A stretch of DNA of 64,000 bases. Origin: Nocardia stercoris (GTDB lineage: Bacteria; Actinomycetota; Actinomycetes; Mycobacteriales; Mycobacteriaceae). Position numbers and translations under genes: made by a program. Position 1 is the first letter of the stretch, and each line of letters begins with the position of its first letter. Where the stretch lies: NCBI RefSeq assembly GCF_003696265.1, contig NZ_RFFH01000001.1:1116001-1180000 (forward strand). Reading direction: 5' to 3'. Below the pieces are notes generated by a model that did not search any database, was not told the DNA's origin, and saw nothing but the letters and a program-made list of their open reading frames with translations. This document shows, piece by piece, positions 49,594 through 58,231 of the stretch.

Positions 49594-50016
49594 ATGACAA
49601 TGTCGATCGCTGGAGTATTGCCGGCCGCGCCACAATTGTTGTGCGCATTCCAAGGACGGCGTTTCCGAGATCTGGTGCTGCTGCGGTCGGCGCACGCGCT
49701 GGCCGAGTTGCACGACCGCCGCTCGACGTCCCGCGACCCGCTGTTCGTCGCCGAGATCGACCGGCGCCGTAGCGAATTGATCGACGACATCGACGAATGG
49801 GTCGAGCGGGAACTGCCCGCGGCCGCCATCGGCGCCGACAGCATCGGGGTCGTGGTCGACCGCATGGCCCGCGCCTGGGTTCAAGCCAATCTGGCGATCG
49901 ACCGTGAGGGCGCGCGCAGCGACAATACCCATAAACACTGGTATCACCTGGCCGAGCTGGTCGACGGATACACTGATCTCGTCAGCGCAGTGGCCGACGG
50001 TCGCCGTCGCTCCTGA
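49594..50016 (+). CDS. DUF4254 domain protein
   Basis: A 140-residue helical protein: LLCAFQGRRFRDLVLLRSAHALAELHDRRSTSRDP, then EIDRRRSELIDDIDEWVERELP and SIGVVVDRMARAWVQANLAI. The EIDRRRxELIxxID core is that of DUF4254, common in Nocardia, of unknown function. ATG at 49594 is chosen as the first Met of the domain; a longer open frame reaches 49453. Its place opposite an XRE/DUF5753 regulator suggests a regulator-partner pair (inference). Confidence 0.65.
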   Translation: MTMSIAGVLPAAPQLLCAFQGRRFRDLVLLRSAHALAELHDRRSTSRDPLFVAEIDRRRSELIDDIDEWVERELPAAAIGADSIGVVVDRMARAWVQANLAIDREGARSDNTHKHWYHLAELVDGYTDLVSAVADGRRRS

Positions 50017-50141
50017 ACGGCCGGATGCAGCGTCGCTTCCCGCCCGGCGTGCCGCGTTGTCGACTGGCGCGGCACGCTCGCTGAGTCCCGGCGCAGCGCC
50101 GCGCGTGTTCCCACCGGCGCGCCGACCGATAGTCTGGATCC

Positions 50142-51005
50142 ATGGCCGTCCGTACCCGTAAACCCCTCGCCCCCGGCACGCTGTCGCCGACCCGCGCGGT
50201 CCCCGCGTCGATCGAGCGCCCGGAGTACGCGTGGAAGAGCACCGTCAACGAGGGCCGCGAGCCCTGGGTGCAGACACCCGAGACCATCGAGAAGATGCGG
50301 GTCGCGGGCCGGATCGCCGCACAAGCGCTGGAAGCGGCCGGCGCCGCCGTCGCTCCCGGCGTCACCACCGACGAGCTCGACGCCATCGTGCACGAATACC
50401 TCTGCGACCACGGCGCCTACCCGTCCACGTTGGGCTACAAGGGATTTCCCAAGTCCTGCTGCACCTCGCTGAACGAGGTCATCTGCCACGGCATCCCCGA
50501 CTCGACCGTGATCGAGGACGGCGACATCGTCAATATCGACGTCACCGCCTACATCGACGGCGTGCACGGCGACACCAACAAGACCTACCTCGCGGGCGAC
50601 GTGGACGAGGAGGTGCGGCTGCTGGTCGAGCGCACCGAGGAGGCCACGCTGCGGGCCATCAAGGCCGTGCGGCCCGGCCGGGCGCTCAATGTCATCGGCC
50701 GGGTCATCGAGTCCTACGCCAACCGCTTCGGCTACGGCGTGGTCCGCGACTTCACCGGCCACGGCGTCGGCCCCACCTTCCACTCCGGCCTGGTGATCCT
50801 GCACTACGACCAGCCCGCCGTGGAGTCGATGATCGAACCGGGCATGACCTTCACCATCGAGCCCATGATCAACCTCGGCGGCATCGACTACGACATCTGG
50901 GACGACGGCTGGACGGTGGTCACCAAAGACCGCAAGTGGACGGCGCAGTTCGAGCACACACTCGTCGTGACGGAGACCGGCGCGGAAATCCTGACGCTGC
51001 CGTGA
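50142..51005 (+). CDS. map: Type I methionine aminopeptidase
   Basis: A 287-residue enzyme with the 40-residue N-terminal extension seen in mycobacterial MapB ([26 protein letters not shown]). Metal ligands are in [37 protein letters not shown] and [10 protein letters not shown], all intact. It removes the initiator Met from new proteins. Its last 23 codons and stop are the parent of a tandem repeat array running to 51335. Confidence 0.95.
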   Translation: MAVRTRKPLAPGTLSPTRAVPASIERPEYAWKSTVNEGREPWVQTPETIEKMRVAGRIAAQALEAAGAAVAPGVTTDELDAIVHEYLCDHGAYPSTLGYKGFPKSCCTSLNEVICHGIPDSTVIEDGDIVNIDVTAYIDGVHGDTNKTYLAGDVDEEVRLLVERTEEATLRAIKAVRPGRALNVIGRVIESYANRFGYGVVRDFTGHGVGPTFHSGLVILHYDQPAVESMIEPGMTFTIEPMINLGGIDYDIWDDGWTVVTKDRKWTAQFEHTLVVTETGAEILTLP

Positions 51006-51335
51006 GCGGGCTGTCGCGTCGGAGTGGACGGCGCAGTTCGAGGCTCACGTCGTCGGGTCGTGACGGAGACCGGCGCGGAAATCCTGACGCTGCCGTGAGC
51101 GGGCTGTCGCGTCGGAGTGGACGGCGCAGTTCGAGGCTCACGTCGTCGGGTCGTGACGGAGACCGGCGCGGAAATCCTGACGCTGCCGTGAGCGGGCTGT
51201 CGCGTCGGAGTGGACGGCGCAGTTCGAGGCTCACGTCGTCGGGTCGTGACGGAGACCGGCGCGGAAATCCTGACACTGCCGTGAGGCGGCTGTCGGGTCC
51301 GGGTGGACGGCGCAGCTCGAGGCTCACGTCGTCGT
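50936..51335 (+). repeat. Tandem repeats duplicating the map 3' end
   Basis: Units begin GTGGACGGCGCAG at 50936 (inside map, 88 bp), 51024, 51117 and 51210 (93 bp each), with a partial unit at 51303 running into the cobQ start. Units 1 and 2 look identical and unit 3 diverges near its end. Each copy carries the map codons [11 protein letters not shown] and its stop. Confidence 0.95.
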
Positions 51336-52869
51336 GAAGGGCGCCCTGCTCGTCGCGGGCACCACGTCCGATGCCGGGAAGAGTGTCGTGGTGGCCGGGA
51401 TCTGCCGGTTGCTCGCGCGCCGCGGCGTGCGGGTGGCGCCGTTCAAGGCGCAGAACATGTCGAACAACTCCGTGGTCACCCTCGACGGCGGGGAGATCGG
51501 GCGCGCGCAGGCGCTGCAGGCGCAGGCGTGCGGGCTGGAGCCGAGCGTGCGGTTCAACCCGATCCTGCTGAAGCCCGGGAGCGACCGGCGGTCCCAGCTG
51601 GTGGTGCGCGGGCGGGCCGTCGACACCGTCGGCGCGGCCGACTACTTCCGGCACCGGACGGAACTGCGCACCGTCGTCGCGGACGAGTTGGCCGCGCTGC
51701 GTACGGAATTCGACGTGGTGATCTGTGAGGGCGCGGGCTCGCCGGCGGAGATCAATCTGCGGGCCACGGACCTGGCCAATCTGGGCTTGGCCCGAGCCGC
51801 GGAGCTGCCGGTGATCCTGGTCGGCGATATCGACCGGGGCGGGGTGCTGGCCCACCTGTTCGGCACGGTCGCGATCCTCGAACCCGAGGACCAGCGGCTG
51901 ATCTCCGGGTTCGTGGTCAACAAGTTCCGGGGTGACGTAGAACTGTTGCGCCCCGGCCTGATTCGGCTCGAGGAGCTCACCGGGCGCCCAACCCTCGGGG
52001 TGCTGCCGTTCGCGGCGGACCTGTGGCTCGACGCCGAGGACTCGCTCGGCACGGTCGCCGACGCGCCGGTCGGCCGGCCTCGCCCGCCGCGCGGCAGCGA
52101 CTGGCTGACCGTGGCCGCCGTCCGGCTGCCCCGGATCTCCAACTCCACCGATGTGGAGGCACTCGCGTGTGAGCCCGGGGTCGCGGTGCGGTGGGTGAGC
52201 GAGCCGTCCCGGCTGGCGGACGCCGACCTGGTGGTGCTGCCCGGCAGCAAGTCGACGGTCGACGATCTGAACTGGTTGCGGCGCAGCGGAATTGCCGACG
52301 CGCTGACCGCGCGCGCGGCGGCGGGCCGCCCGATCCTGGCGGTCTGCGGCGGCTACCAGATGCTGGCCCGCACGATCCACGACGAGGTGGAATCCGGCGC
52401 CGGCGCGGTCGCGGGCCTCGGCCTGCTCGACCTGGCGATCGAGTTCGCCGACCCCAAGATCCTGTGCCGGAGTACGGGTTTCGGGTCGGCGGGCCGGGCC
52501 GGAACGCCGCTTGCGGTGGGCGGCTACGAAATCCACCACGGCCGAGTGGCGGAAACGGTGGACGCCGCCTGGCTGACCCTGGCCGACGGGCGGCCGGAAG
52601 GCAGTGTGCGCGAAGCGATCTGGGGGACCCACCTGCACGGCCTGATGGAATCCGACGAATTCCGGCGTGCCTGGCTCACCGAGGTGGCGGCCCGCGCCGG
52701 CCGCACCGGATTCGTGGTCGCTCCCGACGTGCGGGTCGGTGCCGTGCGCACCGCCCAACTGGACCTGCTGGCCGACCTGATCGAGGAACACCTCGACCTC
52801 CCGGCCCTGGAACGACTGATCGACCACGGCGCCACCACCGGCCTGCCGACCCTCTCCACCAGCCACTGA
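51334..52869 (+). CDS. cobQ: Cobyric acid synthase
   Basis: A 511-residue amidase of cobalamin synthesis that uses ATP and glutamine to amidate four side chains of the corrin ring. The N-terminal dethiobiotin-synthetase-like domain has [18 protein letters not shown] and [12 protein letters not shown]; the C-terminal glutaminase has Cys in [10 protein letters not shown] and VGGYEIHHG. The GTG start lies at the edge of the map-derived repeat array and its only upstream Shine-Dalgarno-like GAGG (51319) is inside that repeat, 11 bases away. Confidence 0.93.
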   Translation: MKGALLVAGTTSDAGKSVVVAGICRLLARRGVRVAPFKAQNMSNNSVVTLDGGEIGRAQALQAQACGLEPSVRFNPILLKPGSDRRSQLVVRGRAVDTVGAADYFRHRTELRTVVADELAALRTEFDVVICEGAGSPAEINLRATDLANLGLARAAELPVILVGDIDRGGVLAHLFGTVAILEPEDQRLISGFVVNKFRGDVELLRPGLIRLEELTGRPTLGVLPFAADLWLDAEDSLGTVADAPVGRPRPPRGSDWLTVAAVRLPRISNSTDVEALACEPGVAVRWVSEPSRLADADLVVLPGSKSTVDDLNWLRRSGIADALTARAAAGRPILAVCGGYQMLARTIHDEVESGAGAVAGLGLLDLAIEFADPKILCRSTGFGSAGRAGTPLAVGGYEIHHGRVAETVDAAWLTLADGRPEGSVREAIWGTHLHGLMESDEFRRAWLTEVAARAGRTGFVVAPDVRVGAVRTAQLDLLADLIEEHLDLPALERLIDHGATTGLPTLSTSH

Positions 52870-52888
52870 CACCCCGGTCGGCAGCCGT

Positions 52889-52908
52889 TTCGCGGCCGCG
52901 GCCGCGAA
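52889..52908. terminator. Perfect 20-bp palindrome after cobQ
   Basis: TTCGCGGCCG and its exact complement with no loop, 20 bp after the cobQ stop. It may act in termination or bind protein. Confidence 0.4.
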
Positions 52909-53025
52909 CAATCGCCGGCCCGGAACCGGAATGCGGCCGGCGCCACGCCCGACCCGGCGCGACGACGACTGTGACGACGCCGACGACGACGGGCTCGATT
53001 CGCAAGGCCCGTGTAGCTTGTCGGC

Positions 53026-53586
53026 ATGGATTCACGGCAAATCGTGGTCGGTGACCACGCCTGGACCGTGCGGATCGGTGGCCCGGAGAAGTCCCGCCAC
53101 ACCGTGCTTCTGCTGCCCGACGCCCACGGCGGTTCCCTCGACGCGGTCTGCGAGCGGCTACACAACTCCGATCTGCGAACGGTCGTCGTCGACCCGGCCC
53201 CGGGCCTCGACGAAGCGGCTGTCTACGCCATTCTCGACGAAGTGAAGGTGCCCTACACCAACCTGGCCGGTGTGGGCACCGGTGCGGTGCTGGCCTGGCA
53301 GCTCTGCGCGCGCGGCTTCGGGCGGTTCATGACGCTGGTCGCGGCCGGCGCCGGCCACCCCGCTGCCCCCGACGCCGACGGCACGGTCGCCGATCCGGCT
53401 TGCCCGGCCGTCGAGATCCCGGCCACCGTGATCGCCACCAAGGCGCTGCCGCTGGAGGCGGCGCAGGGCTCGGCCCGTTTCGTCCGCGGCGAGTTCCGGG
53501 TGACCGGACTGGACGTGGCCGACATCGTCGCCGAGGCCGACCACGAATTCGCCACCGAGATCGTGCTCCGCAGCGGACTCTGGTGA
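53026..53586 (+). CDS. Short alpha/beta-hydrolase-like protein lacking the nucleophile
   Basis: A 186-residue protein with alpha/beta-hydrolase features: HTVLLLPDAHGGSLDAVCERL (strand and oxyanion region), DLRTVVVDPAPG, and the elbow NLAGVGTGAVLAWQLCARG, where GxSxG reads GVGTG, so no Ser nucleophile. It ends HEFATEIVLRSGLW. At 186 residues it is shorter than active family members. Probably a non-catalytic member with a binding or structural role. Confidence 0.65.
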   Translation: MDSRQIVVGDHAWTVRIGGPEKSRHTVLLLPDAHGGSLDAVCERLHNSDLRTVVVDPAPGLDEAAVYAILDEVKVPYTNLAGVGTGAVLAWQLCARGFGRFMTLVAAGAGHPAAPDADGTVADPACPAVEIPATVIATKALPLEAAQGSARFVRGEFRVTGLDVADIVAEADHEFATEIVLRSGLW

Positions 53587-53590
53587 TCGG

Positions 53591-53623
53591 CCCGCGCCGG
53601 CCCGGGCGACGGGCCGGCGCGGG
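53591..53623. terminator. Hairpin between two convergent hydrolase genes
   Basis: Perfect 13-bp arms (CCCGCGCCGGCCC / GGGCCGGCGCGGG) with a 7-base loop. Confidence 0.87.
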
Positions 53624-53629
53624 ATCGAA

Positions 53630-54649
53630 TCAGCGGGCCGCGTGCGCGTTCAGCCAGGCGTCCATCTCGGCGAACGCCTGCGCCCGGACCTCCGGGACGG
53701 AGAGGAACACATCGTGGCGGGCGCCCGGGACCGGGACCACCGCGGTGCGGTCCCCGAAGCAACCCGACCAGCGCTGGATCTGCCGCACGTCCAGCACGCA
53801 GTCCGCCTCGTCGGCGATCGGGCCGTACTCCTTGGGCGCGGCCGACCGCGTGCCACGCAGCACCAGCGCCGGAACGCCGATCCGCAGGCCGCGATGCACG
53901 GTGGCGTGACCCTGGCGGATCGCGCGCAACCAGCCCAGCCGCACCGGGAAACCGGTCAGCGGCTTCCAGTCGAGGTTGTAGTCCCACTCGCCGAACCGGC
54001 TGCTGTGCAGGCTGTCGCCGTACGAGGTGACCAGGCCCGCCGGGTACAGCTGCTTCGGCCGCACCAACCCGACGGTGTTGATCACCGTCGTGCCGATCCC
54101 GCGCACCCACGACGGGCCCTGCAGGTCCAGCCACGGGCTGTTGAACACCACACCCGAGATGTCGCGCGCGGCGACACCGCCCTTGGCGGCCCGCTCGATC
54201 CGGTCCAGCCACAGCGCGGTCACCAGGCCACCCGTCGAGTGGCCCATCATCAGCACCGGCAGACCGGTCTCGGCACGCACGATCTCGAGCGCGCGGTCCA
54301 GTTCGGCGTCGTAGACCGCCAGGTCGCGCACGAAGTGCGGCGACTGGCCCGCACGCGTCGAGCGTCCGCATTTGCGCAGGTCCAGGGCGTAGAAGCGGTA
54401 GCCGAGGGCGGCCATGTGCTCGGCCAGATGGACCTGGAAGAAGTAGTCGGTGAAACCGTGCACGTACAGCACCGCGCCGGTGGCGGGGACGGCCGGTTCC
54501 GGGGTGTAGCGGATCAGCGTCGCCGCGATCTCGCCCTCGCCGTCGGGATCCGGGCCCAGCGGGAGGGTCGTCTGCTCGAATCCGGCGCCCAGAACGTCGG
54601 GCTGCCAGGAGGTCGTTTCGGGTGCGTCCACCGACGTATCGTTCGTCAC
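53630..54649 (-). CDS. Alpha/beta hydrolase, monoacylglycerol-lipase-like (S33)
   Basis: A 339-residue enzyme. VLYVHGFTDYFFQVHLAEHMAALGYRFYALDLRKCGRST is the oxyanion/strand region, LMMGHSTGG the nucleophile elbow, and GARHDVFLSVPEVR holds the catalytic His. The length and context match the mycobacterial gene beside mqo (Rv2854 type). It is likely a cytoplasmic lysophospholipase or monoglyceride lipase. It is divergent from mqo across 234 bp. Confidence 0.85.
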   Translation of the reverse strand: MTNDTSVDAPETTSWQPDVLGAGFEQTTLPLGPDPDGEGEIAATLIRYTPEPAVPATGAVLYVHGFTDYFFQVHLAEHMAALGYRFYALDLRKCGRSTRAGQSPHFVRDLAVYDAELDRALEIVRAETGLPVLMMGHSTGGLVTALWLDRIERAAKGGVAARDISGVVFNSPWLDLQGPSWVRGIGTTVINTVGLVRPKQLYPAGLVTSYGDSLHSSRFGEWDYNLDWKPLTGFPVRLGWLRAIRQGHATVHRGLRIGVPALVLRGTRSAAPKEYGPIADEADCVLDVRQIQRWSGCFGDRTAVVPVPGARHDVFLSVPEVRAQAFAEMDAWLNAHAAR

Positions 54650-54883
54650 AGAACCACCATATTCGACATGGTCCGCCGTATCTCGGCAGAGCCAGATCGG
54701 TCACACCCGGGCCACCTGATGTCGGGGATCGAATCAGCGCGGGGCACAATCGAGAGCAAGTGAACAGCCGGTAACCTGATGTGCGCTCCGATCGCCGGAG
54801 GGGCATCCGGCGACCACCCAACACATACCGAGGTTGGTCCGCCGAGCGGGACCGCGTAGAAGGACAAGGAAGTCGACGTACCC

Positions 54884-56383
54884 GTGCCGAACGCCGCGAC
54901 GATTGAAAAGACCGATGTAGTCCTCATCGGCGCCGGGATCATGAGCGCCACCCTCGGCGCTCTGCTGCGCCAGGTCCAGCCCGACTGGACCATCTCGATG
55001 TTCGAACGCATCGACGCCGCCTCCCCCGAGAGCAGCGACCCGTGGAACAACGCGGGCACCGGCCACTCGGCCCTGTGCGAGCTGAACTACACCCCGCAGA
55101 ACGCCGACGGCTCGGTCGACGTCTCCAAGGCGATCGACATCAACGAGCGCTTCCAGGTGTCCCGCCAGTTCTGGGCCTACGGGGTCGAGAACGGTCTGCT
55201 CTCCGAGCCGTCGCAGTTCATCAATCCGGTACCGCACGTGAGCTTCTGCCACGGCGCCGACGGAGTCGACTACCTGCGCAAGCGGCACGCGGCCCTGTCG
55301 CGGCACCCCCTGTTCGAGGGCATGCGGTTCATCGACGACCCCGCCGAGTTCGCGGACCGGCTGCCGCTGATGTCGCGCGGCCGCGACTTCGACGAGCCCG
55401 TCGCACTGAACTGGACCGACTACGGCACCGACGTCGACTTCGGTTCGCTCACCACCCAGCTGCTGGCCTACCTGGGCCGCAGCGGTGTCGACATCTCGTT
55501 CGGTTCCGAGGTGCGCGACCTGGCCAAGCAGTCCGACGGCAGCTGGAACGTCAAGGTCCGCAACACGCGCAACCACGAGACCCGGGTCGTCAACGCCAAA
55601 TTCGTGTTCGTCGGCGCCGGCGGTTACGCGCTGCCGCTGCTGCAGAAGGCCGGTATCCCCGAGATGTCGGGCATCGGTGGCTTCCCGGTCAGTGGCCTGT
55701 TCCTGCGCTGCACCAACCCCGAACTGGTCGACCAGCACGAAGCCAAGGTGTACGGCAAGGCCGCGGTCGGCGCGCCGCCGATGTCGGTGCCGCACCTGGA
55801 CACCCGAGTCATCAAGGGCCGCAAGGGCCTGCTGTTCGGCCCGTACGCGGGCTGGACGCCGAAGTTCCTCAAGGACGGCCGCTACACCGACCTGATCAAG
55901 TCGGTGAAGCCGAACAACCTCATGTCGATGGTCGGCGTGGGTCTCACCGAGATGGGCCTCACCAAGTACCTGATCTCCGAGGTGCTCAAGTCGCAGTCCG
56001 GCCGGGTGTACGCCATGGAGGAGTTCATTCCGCGTGCCGACGGCGGCGACTGGGAGCTGATCACCGCCGGTCAGCGTGTGCAGGTCATCCGCCGCAAGGG
56101 GATGGGCGGCGTGCTGGAGTTCGGCACCGCGGTCATCGCGGCGCAGGACGGCAGCATCTCCGGTCTGCTCGGTGCCTCGCCGGGCGCCTCGACCTGTGTG
56201 AGCGCCATGCTCGACGTGATGCAGCAGTGCTTCCCGAAGGAGTACACCGCCTGGCAGCCCAAGCTGCAGGAGATGGTGCCCTCGCTCGGTGTGAAGCTGT
56301 CGGAGAACCAGGCACTGTTCGCCGATGTGTGGAACTGGACCAGCAAGTCGCTCAACCTGACCGGCGTACCGGTCACGCAGTGA
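54884..56383 (+). CDS. mqo: Malate:quinone oxidoreductase
   Basis: A 499-residue membrane-associated FAD enzyme oxidising malate to oxaloacetate with electrons to menaquinone. The FAD motif is [20 protein letters not shown], followed by [32 protein letters not shown] and the C-terminal [14 protein letters not shown]. The length is normal. GTG start with AAGGA upstream. It replaces or supplements NAD malate dehydrogenase in these bacteria. Confidence 0.96.
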   Translation: MPNAATIEKTDVVLIGAGIMSATLGALLRQVQPDWTISMFERIDAASPESSDPWNNAGTGHSALCELNYTPQNADGSVDVSKAIDINERFQVSRQFWAYGVENGLLSEPSQFINPVPHVSFCHGADGVDYLRKRHAALSRHPLFEGMRFIDDPAEFADRLPLMSRGRDFDEPVALNWTDYGTDVDFGSLTTQLLAYLGRSGVDISFGSEVRDLAKQSDGSWNVKVRNTRNHETRVVNAKFVFVGAGGYALPLLQKAGIPEMSGIGGFPVSGLFLRCTNPELVDQHEAKVYGKAAVGAPPMSVPHLDTRVIKGRKGLLFGPYAGWTPKFLKDGRYTDLIKSVKPNNLMSMVGVGLTEMGLTKYLISEVLKSQSGRVYAMEEFIPRADGGDWELITAGQRVQVIRRKGMGGVLEFGTAVIAAQDGSISGLLGASPGASTCVSAMLDVMQQCFPKEYTAWQPKLQEMVPSLGVKLSENQALFADVWNWTSKSLNLTGVPVTQ

Positions 56384-56393
56384 GTTTCCCGGT

Positions 56394-56432
56394 AGCGGGG
56401 GCCGGTCCGGACGCTCCGGGCCGGCCCCCGCT
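56394..56432. terminator. Hairpin after mqo
   Basis: Arms AGCGGGGGCCGG / CCGGCCCCCGCT, perfect over 12 bp, with an additional inner CCGG pairing, 11 bp after the stop. Confidence 0.88.
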
Positions 56433-56480
56433 GCTGTGTGTTGGTCGACACGCGGCTGTCCCATGTGGTAGCAAGACGCG

Positions 56481-56930
56481 ATGATGTCAACGGTTGTACT
56501 GAAACGGTCGTGGGCCGCTGATCTCGACACAGCCACGCTCTACAAGCTGCTGAAGCTGCGGGTCGAGGTATTCGTCGTCGAACAGCATTGCGCCTATCCG
56601 GAGTTGGACGGATTGGATCTGCTGCCGCGTACCCGCCATCTCTGGCTCGACGACGAGGGTGAGATCATCTGCACCCTGCGGCTGCTGGAGGAGCGGGTCG
56701 AGGGCCACAAGGAATACCGCATCGGCCGCCTGTGCACCGCGAAAGAAGCTCGCGGACACGGCTATACGACTCGGCTGCTGCTGGCGGCACTGGCCGACGC
56801 CGGTTCGGCGACGGTGCGCCTGAACGCGCAGACCTACCTGGTCGACCTGTACGCCAAGCACGGATTCGTCGTCGACGGACCGGAGTACCTGGAGGACGGT
56901 ATCCCGCACATCCCGATGCGCCGCGGCTGA
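56481..56930 (+). CDS. GNAT acetyltransferase, ElaA-like (Rv2851c-like)
   Basis: A 149-residue single-domain GNAT protein. TLYKLLKLRVEVFVVEQHCAYPELDGLD is the ElaA opening, RIGRLCTAKEARGHGYTTRLLLAAL the acetyl-CoA loop, and AKHGFVVDGPEYLEDGIPHIPMRR the family end. It follows mqo as in mycobacteria. The acceptor is unknown. Confidence 0.9.
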   Translation: MMSTVVLKRSWAADLDTATLYKLLKLRVEVFVVEQHCAYPELDGLDLLPRTRHLWLDDEGEIICTLRLLEERVEGHKEYRIGRLCTAKEARGHGYTTRLLLAALADAGSATVRLNAQTYLVDLYAKHGFVVDGPEYLEDGIPHIPMRRG

Positions 56931-56945
56931 GTACTTCCTGCGATC

Positions 56946-56979
56946 ACTGTCCCGTAGCCGAGTTCGGCTGCGGGACAGT
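56946..56979. terminator. Bidirectional hairpin between GNAT and EI24 genes
   Basis: 14-bp arms (ACTGTCCCGTAGCC / GGCTGCGGGACAGT) with one pair that is a G-U wobble in RNA and a 6-base loop. Confidence 0.87.
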
Positions 56980-56984
56980 CTCGT

Positions 56985-57743
56985 TCATCTCCCCGGTCGG
57001 GTGTCGAGGCCGTGTAGTTCGCGGGCCAGCAGGGTCGCGCCGGCCACGGCGCCGGGCATCAGGAACACCGCGACGACCGGAAGCAGGAACACCACCGCGA
57101 GCGGGGTACCGAATCCCCAGATCAGCAGGCGCCGCTCGCGCATCAGCCGCAGGCGGCGGTCCAGTGGCACACCGTGGCGCTGCCAGGTCACCGAGGCCAG
57201 TTCCTCGGTGAGGAAGTAGCCGGTCGTCGCCGCGCCGAGCACCGGCGCGAGCACCTGCCCCGCCACCGGGAAGAACCCGACCACGAAGACCGCCGCGTTC
57301 CACCCCGCGGCCCGCACGAGGATCCGCGCACTGTCCCGGGCGGACACCCAGACCTCCTGCAGCACAGGCGCATCCACCTCCGGCGCGACCGGACCCGGCA
57401 GCGACCGCTCCAACTGCTGCGACAGCCGCTCGTAGAACGGCTGCCCGATCGCCAGCGTCGTCGCGGTGAACGTCAGCGCGGCCACCGCGACCCCCGCACC
57501 GAACAGCAACACCTCCAGCCCCGCCCGGAACAGCTTGCGCCACCCCGATTCCCAGCCCGCCGCGAACGGCGTAGCCCAATCGACCACATCGCCGACATAG
57601 ACCACCACCAACACCAGCAACACCAGATAGACCACCAACGCGATCACCCCCGGCAACAGCCCCACCAGCCACCGCCGCGGATGCCCGAACACCCACCGCT
57701 GGCCCTGCCACAGAAACCGGAACCCGGTCACGAGATCACGCAC
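56985..57743 (-). CDS. EI24/CysZ-like membrane protein
   Basis: A 252-residue protein with four to five transmembrane segments (WLVGLLPGVIALVVYLVLLVLVVVYV; LLFGAGVAVAALTFTA; AAVFVVGFFPVAGQVLAPVLGA; PLAVVFLLPVVAVFLMPGA). It starts VRDLVTGFRFLWQG and contains QPFYERLSQQLE, both typical of EI24/CysZ proteins, which move sulfate in E. coli. GTG at 57743 is preferred; a longer frame to 57887 is basic, low-complexity and unlike the family. Confidence 0.85.
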   Translation of the reverse strand: MRDLVTGFRFLWQGQRWVFGHPRRWLVGLLPGVIALVVYLVLLVLVVVYVGDVVDWATPFAAGWESGWRKLFRAGLEVLLFGAGVAVAALTFTATTLAIGQPFYERLSQQLERSLPGPVAPEVDAPVLQEVWVSARDSARILVRAAGWNAAVFVVGFFPVAGQVLAPVLGAATTGYFLTEELASVTWQRHGVPLDRRLRLMRERRLLIWGFGTPLAVVFLLPVVAVFLMPGAVAGATLLARELHGLDTRPGR

Positions 57744-57782
57744 GGGGCAAGGGTATCGGTTGCCGTGGTCACCGCCGGGTCG

Positions 57783-57856
57783 ACCTGAGCGCCCAGTGTC
57801 GGGGCTCCTCGGACAGGAATTGCCGGTGCGGGCAGACGATTGTGCGCCCAGGCCGG
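57783..57856. repeat. Dispersed hairpin element, copy 2
   Basis: ACCTGAGCGCCCAGTGTCGG at the left and GACGATTGTGCGCCCAGGCC at the right, the same order of landmarks as copy 1 at 16181. Confidence 0.5.
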
Positions 57857-58100
57857 ACGAATCCCCGTCCCGAAACGCAATCGCCATGCTGAGCTGAGCG
57901 TCGGACGGACTCCGGCCCGGTGTGGCTACCGTTCTGCGTCTTCCTCGGCGGCCTCACCCACCTGTTCGGCCGGTCTTCGATCCACTGGTCCATGACGAAG
58001 GTGCCGGCGAGCGCGAGCACGATGATGGTGCCGGCCGGGGCCGCTGGCGAGTGTTCAGCGGCACGGCGGTTCGTCCGGGGCCGGATGTGATGCGGGCCCG

Positions 58101-58167
58101 GCCTGAGCACACATTGTCCTGCGGGCAGGGATCGCAGTGTCGGGCGGTGATCGTGGGCTCAGGCCGG
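58101..58167. repeat. Dispersed hairpin element, copy 3
   Basis: GCCTGAGC and GCTCAGGC form perfect 8-bp ends around a loop with ACACATTGTCC and GGTGATCGTGG. It is similar in length and motifs to copies 1 and 2. Confidence 0.5.
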
Positions 58168-58231
58168 TGGTCGGCGTGAGCCCGCACCGCAGGGGGTGGG
58201 TGGGGGCTGTTTCCGCGCGGCTTAGGGTGGG

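Larger units (their letters stand above)
57744..58231. other. 488-bp gap with two dispersed hairpin elements
   Basis: No supported gene. It contains two elements (57783-57856 and 58101-58167) related to the one at 16181. The control region for the chelatase gene must lie at its right end. Confidence 0.5.

Noticed and set aside
50936..51335. CRISPR array
   Set aside because: The units are contiguous with no unique spacers and derive from the map 3' end.
50920..52911. 663-codon antisense frame over cobQ and the map repeats
   Set aside because: It stays open because the 93-bp repeat keeps frame and because of codon bias. There is no family resemblance, while cobQ on the plus strand is clear.
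57769..58110. Small minus-strand membrane protein gene (one hydrophobic stretch)
   Set aside because: The rest of the translation is Arg/Pro-rich, it overlaps a repeat element and has no ribosome site.
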